This document shows, in pieces, positions 6,565-11,564 of a stretch of DNA of 11,564 nucleotides; positions within the stretch are counted from its first letter, which is position 1, and each line of letters starts with the position of its first letter. A model generated the notes under the pieces. That model saw only the letters and a program-made list of their open reading frames with translations, did not search any database and was not told the DNA's origin. Position numbers and translations under genes: made by a program. Source of the stretch: Bacteroidales bacterium (GTDB lineage Bacteria; Bacteroidota; Bacteroidia; Bacteroidales; P3); contig JAITVC010000175.1 of NCBI GenBank assembly GCA_031286005.1, forward strand, positions 1 through 11,564, in the 5' to 3' direction.

Positions 6565-7962
6565 TTAATTTATGGTTTCTAAAATCTGATTAATTTCGGG
6601 ATATTCCAACAGTTCGGGATGATAATCTTTAAACCATGAAATATTGGTAGGATCGGTCAAAAATGCAATTAGTAAATCGTTTAACGCAGCCTCTTTGCGA
6701 TTTGTTTTGAGATTCACAATGCCACGGATGAGAATGAGGCGCGAATAATTGTCGCTTTGCACCAATTTGCTTTCGATAAAATTCAGCGCTTCGTTGTGCA
6801 GTCCCGCTTCAATCATGGCGTAGCACACGGTGGCGATAAATTCGGGTTGGTCTTTGGTTATTTCAACCGCACGGAATACGTGTGGCAAGCCGTGTTCAAA
6901 ATCCTTGTTTTCGCAATATAATTCGCCTAATGCGGCGTGAAGTTCCGGTGCATCGGGATGTTTTTCCAATGCCTCTTCCAAAACTGAAAACGCTTTGGTT
7001 TTGTTAGTCTGATTGAAATAACTCATCGCTAAACTAATGACAGCTTGCGACGAATCGGGTTCAATGTTCAATACTTTACGAAAATAGTCTTGCGCTTTGT
7101 CGTGTTCTTTCATGCGTTCGTAGCATTCTGCAATGTTGAACAAGGTGGCCACTTCGTCAGGCGCAACATTCAAAATATGCTTATAACAAACCAAGGCTTC
7201 GTTGTAATTTTCGAGGAACAAAAACGTTGTTGCCTTGTGAAACCAGCCGTTCAAATCATTTTCGTCAATTGCCAACACATAGTCAAAACATTGCAAAGCC
7301 TCATTAAACTCGCTTTTTGAGCGATGTAGCATCCCCAAACCAAGCCACAACCCTTTGGCAAAAGTCTCGCTATCGAGCAACTGTTTCATGTATTCAATGC
7401 CTTCATCTGTGCGATTAGCCCACTCGAAAAACAGGCTCAAATCGGCAGGCACGTACTCGTGCGTGGGATTTAGTTCGAGCACTTTTTTCATGTATTCGAT
7501 GGCTTTGTCAAAGTTGCCGAGATTTTCGTATTCAAAAGCAATATTCATATAAATATCTTCCAAATCCTCATCGCCATCGGAAATGGCCTTATTAAATTCG
7601 GAAATCGCTTGTTCGCTTTTATTTTGGAAACTGAAAACCGTTGCTTTTGTAAATGAGATTTCCGGATTATTGGGCTCAAGGGCTTCTAATTTATCAAGCA
7701 AATCCATGGCTTTTTCAGGTTCATTCTCACTGGCTAAATATTGAGCTTCACGCAGTTTTAGCTCTGTGTTCTCCGGATTAAATGTGAGGCCGACATCCAA
7801 CGCTTTTCGAGCCATATTCACATTATTTTCATTGAAATAATAATCAATAAGGTCTAATAAATCTTCTGTGTCGAAGAAATAACCAGCGTTTTCGGATAAT
7901 CCGGTTTCAAAACGCTTAATCAAATCTTTAAATTCGCTATCGTATAATTCGTCTGTTTGCAT
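6565..7962 (-). CDS. Tetratricopeptide repeat protein
   Basis: This 465-residue soluble protein lacks a signal peptide and membrane segments. It is built almost wholly from TPR helix pairs from about residue 33 to 440. Clear units include 68-96 (LKLREAQYLASENEPEKAMDL), 137-166 (MNIAFEYENLGNFDKAIEYM, then LELNP), 238-267, 273-302 (FNIAECYERMKEHDKAQDYF, then LNIEP), 307-336 and 341-370. The sequence is strongly acidic. Such proteins act as scaffolds for protein complexes; the partner is unknown. It lies 3 bp after recN and 10 bp before the DUF368 gene within the same operon. Confidence 0.92.
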   Translation of the reverse strand: MQTDELYDSEFKDLIKRFETGLSENAGYFFDTEDLLDLIDYYFNENNVNMARKALDVGLTFNPENTELKLREAQYLASENEPEKAMDLLDKLEALEPNNPEISFTKATVFSFQNKSEQAISEFNKAISDGDEDLEDIYMNIAFEYENLGNFDKAIEYMKKVLELNPTHEYVPADLSLFFEWANRTDEGIEYMKQLLDSETFAKGLWLGLGMLHRSKSEFNEALQCFDYVLAIDENDLNGWFHKATTFLFLENYNEALVCYKHILNVAPDEVATLFNIAECYERMKEHDKAQDYFRKVLNIEPDSSQAVISLAMSYFNQTNKTKAFSVLEEALEKHPDAPELHAALGELYCENKDFEHGLPHVFRAVEITKDQPEFIATVCYAMIEAGLHNEALNFIESKLVQSDNYSRLILIRGIVNLKTNRKEAALNDLLIAFLTDPTNISWFKDYHPELLEYPEINQILETIN

Positions 7963-7965
7963 GGT

Positions 7966-9627
7966 TTAATTAGAGTCTGAGATAAGAGATTTTGCGGCCC
8001 AAATAGCCGAATCTGTTACGGTTTCATTGCTCATCATGGAAGCAATGGCATGAATATGTTCGTCGGTGTTCAAAGGTTTGATTTCGGAAATGGTTTGCCC
8101 GTCAACCAAACGTTTATAAACCCGGTAATGAGTCTTGGCTTTTGCGGCCATTTGCGGGAGATGTGTGATAGCAATCACTTGCATGGATGTCGACATCGTT
8201 TGCATGATTCGGGCTACTTTTCCGGCAATATCGCCCGAAACGCCGGTGTCGATTTCGTCAAAGATAATGGTAGGCAAAAGCGTTTGCTGATTGATAACGG
8301 ATTTTATGGCCAGCATCAATCGCGACAATTCTCCTCCGGATGCAACTTTTGAGAGTTCACGCAAATCCGAGCCTAAGTTAGCGCTAAACATGAATTTGAT
8401 ATGGTCACGCCCATACTCTGTAAAATCAGATGTTTGCGAAAATTGCAATTCCAAGCGTGAATCTTTCATACTCAACTGAGCCAAAGTATTTCGAACTTGC
8501 TCTTCGATATGCAGAGCTGATTTCTTTCGAGCCGCAGAAAGGCGTTCTGCTTTTTGGGTTAAGTCGTTGGTCAAATCAGCCAAAAGCGTTTGCAAGTTTT
8601 CGATTTTGTCGGAGTTGGTTGATATATCCAATAACTTAGACGATAAGTCCTGTTGAATTAGGATGAGTTCGCCAACTGTTTTCACGTGATGTTTGGTTTG
8701 CAGGTGGTAAATCTTATCCAAACGTTCACTCCAAAGCGCTTGTTTTTCTTGGTCGAAGTGCACATTGTCGGCAATAGTGTCAATTTCACTGTTGATGTCT
8801 TTGAGTTCTACAATTGATGAATGCACTCGATTCGACAATTCTTCCAAATGATCAGACATCTTAGCCAACTTCTTTAAATTAGCGTCCACCATTTGCAAAG
8901 CCGATACCACATTTTGTTCACTGCCTGTCAGGATGTCCGATGCTTGCAAAAGCCCGCATTTGATTTCTTCGGCATGATTCATCAACTCCAAATCTTGCTC
9001 CATAATCTCTTGTTCGCCATCAGTTAGGCACAAGTCTTCCAATTCGGAAAACAGAAACTGAAAATAATCTTGATCGGCCTTTAGCTTGTTATCTGCGTCA
9101 ATCAAAAGATTTAGTTCCTCCGAAATTTGTTTGTATTTGCGATACGTGTCGGCATAATCGTCCAAAAGATTGGATTTGTCAAGTAAGGCATCCACCAAAT
9201 TCAATCGAAAATTGGACTCGTTGAGCGTTAAGGTTTCATGTTGCGAATGGATATTAACCAAATGTTCGCCCAATGTTTTCAAGACATTCAAATTAACCGG
9301 CGTGTCGTTTGCAAATGCACGCGATTTGCCGTTTGCAGCAATCTCACGACGTAAAATCAACGGGTTTTCATAATCCAAATTCTCTTCATCAAAAATGGAT
9401 TTCAAATCCAAATGTTGAATGTCGAACGTTCCTTCAATCACACATTTATTCGCCTTATCCATCAAAACTTGCGTGTCCGCTCGCTGACCCAAAATCAGCG
9501 ATAAAGCGCCTAACAGAATAGACTTTCCGGCGCCGGTTTCACCTGTAATCACAGAAAAACCGCTGTCGAAGTCCATCGAAAGCTGCTTGATTAAAGCGTA
9601 ATTTTGTATAGATAAATGAGTCAGCAT
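7966..9627 (-). CDS. recN: DNA repair protein RecN
   Basis: RecN is an SMC-like ATPase that acts early in double-strand break repair. The 553-residue length is normal for the family. Residues 1-36 hold the N-terminal head with LTHLSIQNYALI and the Walker A loop GETGAGKS (29-36). The middle (about 150-390) is the shortened coiled coil, rich in Glu, Lys and Leu. The C-terminal head has the ABC signature ASGGELSRL (starting 429), Walker B IIFDEID (Asp457, Glu458) followed by TGVSGDIA, and the switch His in AITHLPQMA (His489). All catalytic elements are intact. Its ATG overlaps the TAA of the DUF4835 gene by one base (TAATG at 9625-9629), pointing to coupled translation. Confidence 0.97.
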   Translation of the reverse strand: MLTHLSIQNYALIKQLSMDFDSGFSVITGETGAGKSILLGALSLILGQRADTQVLMDKANKCVIEGTFDIQHLDLKSIFDEENLDYENPLILRREIAANGKSRAFANDTPVNLNVLKTLGEHLVNIHSQHETLTLNESNFRLNLVDALLDKSNLLDDYADTYRKYKQISEELNLLIDADNKLKADQDYFQFLFSELEDLCLTDGEQEIMEQDLELMNHAEEIKCGLLQASDILTGSEQNVVSALQMVDANLKKLAKMSDHLEELSNRVHSSIVELKDINSEIDTIADNVHFDQEKQALWSERLDKIYHLQTKHHVKTVGELILIQQDLSSKLLDISTNSDKIENLQTLLADLTNDLTQKAERLSAARKKSALHIEEQVRNTLAQLSMKDSRLELQFSQTSDFTEYGRDHIKFMFSANLGSDLRELSKVASGGELSRLMLAIKSVINQQTLLPTIIFDEIDTGVSGDIAGKVARIMQTMSTSMQVIAITHLPQMAAKAKTHYRVYKRLVDGQTISEIKPLNTDEHIHAIASMMSNETVTDSAIWAAKSLISDSN

Positions 9628-10535
9628 TAATTCATAATCTCCTGATAGTTATTTAACCCTGCCGGGTCAAGCTCTGTCATAAGCGTGATGAATTTATTTT
9701 TTTCATCCATGGTTCCCATTTTGAAAATATTAATCAACTCTTCGGATTTAGCATCGAAAAACGTTTGTTTGCAAAGCAACTGAGACTTTTGTTTATTGAG
9801 CTTTTGCAATTTGTCTAAAGCCGTTAAAATTGTTGGTCGGGCATTCTCCGGATTTTTATACATCTCGTCCATCGCTTGGCGGTAGTAGACATAGTAAATT
9901 TCGTGAATACCTTTAAGGTTCCCGTTTGTCATATTTTCGACCAACCAATACCGGCTTTGCGGGTTGGTTACAGAGGCTTTCCAGCCTGTGGCCTCATTGC
10001 TCGGAAGATCTTGGCAACGCATCACCAATTCCATCGCTTTGTCAAAAAAACTTTGTCCTGCTTCACGCCCAAACGAATCAAACGATAACCCCAAAGCCAT
10101 ATACGCATAATACGCCAAAATAGCTGGAAGATTGCCATTTATAGAGCCGTCCGAGTAATCCAACTGGTCATATTCCGCATATTTAAATGCAATATCTTTA
10201 TCCATGAAATTCAGTAAAACAGAATTGTAGGTAGAATTGTAAACCGGTCTCCGAATCTGCACATTCAAACTGCCCGAAATCTCATTGGATTTGATGTCGC
10301 GCTTCTGCACAACAAGCGTGAAACTGCATTCAATACGCTCCTGTGGAGCAATACTTAAATTAGTCCACCTGCGTCCGTTCAAAAATTCAAACATAGACGA
10401 TTGCAAGGTCTCAAATACTTTTTTGTCCGTGCCTTGCACTTGTGATGCATTCACTTGCACAACACAGTTCAATTCCTGCGCATAACCAAAAGCACTCAAA
10501 CAAAGAAAGCCGATAATCCATTTAAAAGTTTTCAT
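9627..10535 (-). CDS. DUF4835 family exported protein (PorD-like)
   Basis: This 302-residue protein has a signal peptide (KTFKWIIGFLCLSAFGYAQ, cleavage near 20) and the typical DUF4835 start ELNCVVQVN. Other family-like stretches are GRRWTN, RPVYNSTYNS, a YAYMALGLSFDSF segment, WKASVTNPQSRYWLVENMTNG, and a C-terminal helical region. NCBI-style annotation names such proteins PorD of the type IX secretion system, found next to recN in many Bacteroidetes; I recall this rather than being able to check it. Periplasmic location is inferred. It is the first gene of the five-gene - strand operon, with a promoter just upstream. The coaBC gene that often precedes DUF4835-recN is absent; degraded sequence lies there instead. 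Confidence 0.85.
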   Translation of the reverse strand: MKTFKWIIGFLCLSAFGYAQELNCVVQVNASQVQGTDKKVFETLQSSMFEFLNGRRWTNLSIAPQERIECSFTLVVQKRDIKSNEISGSLNVQIRRPVYNSTYNSVLLNFMDKDIAFKYAEYDQLDYSDGSINGNLPAILAYYAYMALGLSFDSFGREAGQSFFDKAMELVMRCQDLPSNEATGWKASVTNPQSRYWLVENMTNGNLKGIHEIYYVYYRQAMDEMYKNPENARPTILTALDKLQKLNKQKSQLLCKQTFFDAKSEELINIFKMGTMDEKNKFITLMTELDPAGLNNYQEIMN

Positions 10536-10554
10536 AAAACATGATTATATTCTG

Positions 10555-10562
10555 CAAAGATA
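10555..10562 (-). promoter_or_regulatory. -7 element for the DUF4835-recN-TPR-DUF368-aroE operon
   Basis: On the - strand TATCTTTG (10562-10555) fully matches the Bacteroidetes -7 consensus TAnnTTTG, and lies 19 nt before the DUF4835 ATG at 10535. No TTTG stands at the ideal -33 distance; the upstream stretch is only AT-rich, so the -33 element is weak or unusual. Confidence 0.6.
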
Positions 10563-10592
10563 CGAAAAATTTATGATTTATGAATTTTTTTG

Positions 10593-10600
10593 TATCTTTG
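10593..10600 (+). promoter_or_regulatory. -7 element pointing into the TonB-receptor remnant
   Basis: TATCTTTG (10593-10600) matches TAnnTTTG, with TTTA (10570-10573) as a near -33 element 19 nt upstream. The only coding sequence downstream on this strand is the broken receptor fragment from 10652, so this promoter may have lost its gene or may drive a non-coding transcript. Confidence 0.5.
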
Positions 10601-10651
10601 CGGTCGCTATTATGAATGGTGTGAGGTGGCGGGGTACGAGGTGTATCGCGC

Positions 10652-10912
10652 ATGTCGGGCGTTATAGAGGAACGAAACAGCAATGGCGATGGCCAATATG
10701 CCCTTCTCAGAGGGATGGACAAACGCAATAATTATACACTTGTTAATGGATTGAAAATTCCGAGTCCCGACAATAAAAACCGCTTTGTTCCGCTGGATAT
10801 ATTTCCTTCGGGACTGCTCGACAGGCTTGAAGTTTCAAAGGCTCTTCCTGCCAATATAATGTCCGTCATGTCGAGCCCTTCGACTACGATCAAGATAAAC
10901 TCCACGAAGTGA
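10652..10912 (+). pseudogene. Fragment of a TonB-dependent receptor plug domain
   Basis: Translated from 10652 the sequence reads MSGVIEERNSNGDGQYALLR, then GMDKR, YTLVNGLKIPSPDNKNRFVP, and LDIFPS-x-LLDRLEVSKAL. This is the plug domain of outer-membrane TonB-dependent receptors, which normally continues with a Met/Ile-Glu-Gly-Asp-x-x-Gly-Gly motif and a ~22-strand barrel. Here similarity stops near 10858 and the rest (SVMSSPST...) is not receptor-like. Upstream of 10652 the frame meets a stop at 10622-10624 with no signal peptide, carboxypeptidase-like domain or TonB box. Roughly 70 residues of a protein of perhaps 800-1000 are left, so it is a remnant. Its sharp left and right edges suggest recombination rather than slow decay. 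Confidence 0.85.
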
Positions 10913-10956
10913 AGCCGATACATCCCAATGCTATTGTTCTCTTAATGGTCTCATGA
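10858..10956 (+). pseudogene. Unidentified coding remnant abutting the receptor fragment
   Basis: In a different frame from the receptor piece, 10858-10956 reads NVRHVEPFDYDQDKLHEVKP and then IHPNAIVLLMVS before TGA. The composition looks like real protein rather than noise, and it starts just where the receptor similarity ends. The frame is open only from 10831. I do not recognise the family. It is probably the C-terminal end of another gene joined to the receptor fragment by a deletion. Confidence 0.35.
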
Positions 10957-10970
10957 TTTAATGTATTTGG

Positions 10971-11411
10971 TTATTTCTTGATAAAATAAAGGGTCGGATT
11001 ACGATAAGGATACTTGCTAATAACTAACTCTTTAGAAGAGACCTCCAGAAGCCATAAAGTATCATTTATTTTTACAGTCGAAACAATTACATCGACTGGA
11101 CTCGTAACCGTACCTGTCATCAAAAAACTAATTGAGTACCGACTTTGAGCGGGAAAAGGGTAAGCTATTTCAGAATTTCCGGAAAAAGTCAAGACACTGT
11201 CTTCTTTAAATTCATACACAATAGTGTTGTGCTGATAATAAACTACTTGAGGTTTATCTTGCCACTGCACGGATTTTACGAGTTGCCATCTCCCGATGAT
11301 TCTTTTCGATTCATCGTATTCATAGGTTTGTTTATCATTACAGGATGTCAACCCAACCATCAAACCTAGCAAAATAGCTAAAAGCACAACGATGTTCGTG
11401 ATAGTTTTCAT
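10971..11411 (-). CDS. Small lipocalin-like lipoprotein
   Basis: This 146-residue product has a lipoprotein signal (hydrophobic 6-21, lipobox LTSC with Cys24), so it should be lipid-anchored in the envelope. The mature part begins with an acidic linker and then IIGRWQLVKSVQW (38-50). That G-x-W motif, followed by YEFKEDSVLTF (66-76) and further short beta strands, is typical of lipocalin-like proteins of Bacteroidetes. The end YRNPTLYFIKK fits a final strand. A longer frame starts at 11465, but its 18 extra residues lie across the promoter, and the internal ATG at 11411 gives a standard signal peptide. The ligand and role are unknown. It is monocistronic as far as the window shows. Confidence 0.72.
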   Translation of the reverse strand: MKTITNIVVLLAILLGLMVGLTSCNDKQTYEYDESKRIIGRWQLVKSVQWQDKPQVVYYQHNTIVYEFKEDSVLTFSGNSEIAYPFPAQSRYSISFLMTGTVTSPVDVIVSTVKINDTLWLLEVSSKELVISKYPYRNPTLYFIKK

Positions 11412-11434
11412 ATTTGTTTTTGTTGTTAATGCGA

Positions 11435-11465
11435 TAAAGATACTAAAAATATTAGAATTAACCAA
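11435..11465 (-). promoter_or_regulatory. Promoter of the lipocalin-like gene
   Basis: On the - strand TTGG (11465-11462) and TATCTTTA (11442-11435) are 19 nt apart and each differs by one base from the Bacteroidetes TTTG / TAnnTTTG consensus. The start codon at 11411 follows after 23 nt. This supports the shorter start. Confidence 0.5.
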
Positions 11466-11564
11466 GTTTTGGGCGATTTTTTATTTTGAGATGCCCGCAC
11501 AGAATAGTTTTCAACCCACCCCACCCCTCACGCTCAACAAAAAAAGAAGCAGTAAATAGCGTTA

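Larger units (their letters stand above)
10554..10601. repeat. Long inverted repeat holding two back-to-back -7 promoter boxes
   Basis: GCAAAGATAC (10554-10563) and GTATCTTTGC (10592-10601) are perfect reverse complements. With one mismatched pair the arms extend to 15 bp each (10554-10568 and 10587-10601), and one more pair can be added. Each arm contains a full TAnnTTTG box pointing outwards. The spacer holds a tandem 7-mer TTTATGA (10570-10576 and 10577-10583). The symmetry could be a repressor site or simply two promoters of the same sigma factor facing away from each other. Confidence 0.6.

Noticed and set aside
10522..10728. Reverse-strand 68-codon frame over the DUF4835 start
   Set aside because: It spans the promoter and is antisense to the receptor fragment; no family features.
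10604..11561. Possible mobile-element ends: CGCTATT on the + strand at 10604-10610 and on the - strand at 11561-11555, each followed by G-rich sequence
   Set aside because: Only seven identical bases with loose similarity afterwards, no transposase and no target duplication; too weak to call an element.
11466..11564. Gene start or end at the right edge
   Set aside because: Short open stretches exist but none has a start, signal peptide or familiar motif; the C-rich run (11513-11529) has too few tracts for a convincing four-stranded structure.

Overview
The window reads as chromosomal DNA of a member of the Bacteroidetes, most likely the order Bacteroidales. The evidence is the gene content (DUF3078, DUF4835 next to recN, a TPR-DUF368-aroE block, a SusC/TonB-receptor-type remnant, lipoproteins with Bacteroidetes-style lipoboxes) and the promoters, which match the Bacteroidetes sigma pattern TTTG-(19-20 nt)-TAnnTTTG. 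Shine-Dalgarno sequences are largely absent, as expected for this phylum. No rRNA, tRNA, CRISPR array or intact transposase was seen.

Region 1 (1-1951, + strand) is an accessory cassette of three exported proteins. The first is a small secreted protein with a six-cysteine peritrophin-A (CBM14) chitin-binding signature. The second is a predicted six-bladed beta-propeller lipoprotein. The third, translationally coupled to the second, is a thioredoxin-like CxxC lipoprotein that looks cut off. The pattern resembles the Bacteroidetes cassettes in which a small Cys-containing exported peptide precedes a propeller lipoprotein.

Region 2 (1948-4642) is more conserved. smpB (trans-translation) runs on the - strand. 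Divergent from it is a + strand pair: a membrane-anchored endonuclease/exonuclease/phosphatase-fold protein and a DUF3078 beta-barrel-type protein. The two promoters are interlocked within 36 bp.

Region 3 (4643-4854) lies between convergent genes and carries a degenerate ~42-bp tandem repeat whose units contain inverted repeats. It is open in the DUF3078 frame for 46 codons beyond that gene's stop.

Region 4 (4855-10535, - strand) is one compact operon read in the order DUF4835 (PorD-like), recN, TPR protein, DUF368 (polyprenyl-phosphate transporter family), aroE. Junctions are +1 overlap, 3 bp, 10 bp and a 4-bp ATGA overlap, so the five genes are probably co-transcribed. They join envelope biogenesis, DNA repair and aromatic amino acid synthesis.

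Region 5 (10536-11564) is degraded or accessory: back-to-back promoter elements in a long inverted repeat, a broken piece of a TonB-dependent receptor plug domain spliced to an unidentified coding remnant, and a small lipocalin-like lipoprotein on the - strand with its own promoter. The last ~100 bases hold no gene that I can support.

The best candidates for something new are the bacterial peritrophin-type protein with its partners, the 42-bp repeat array, the pair of mutually exclusive hairpins at 1684-1728, and the interlocked promoters that would make the smpB mRNA almost leaderless.
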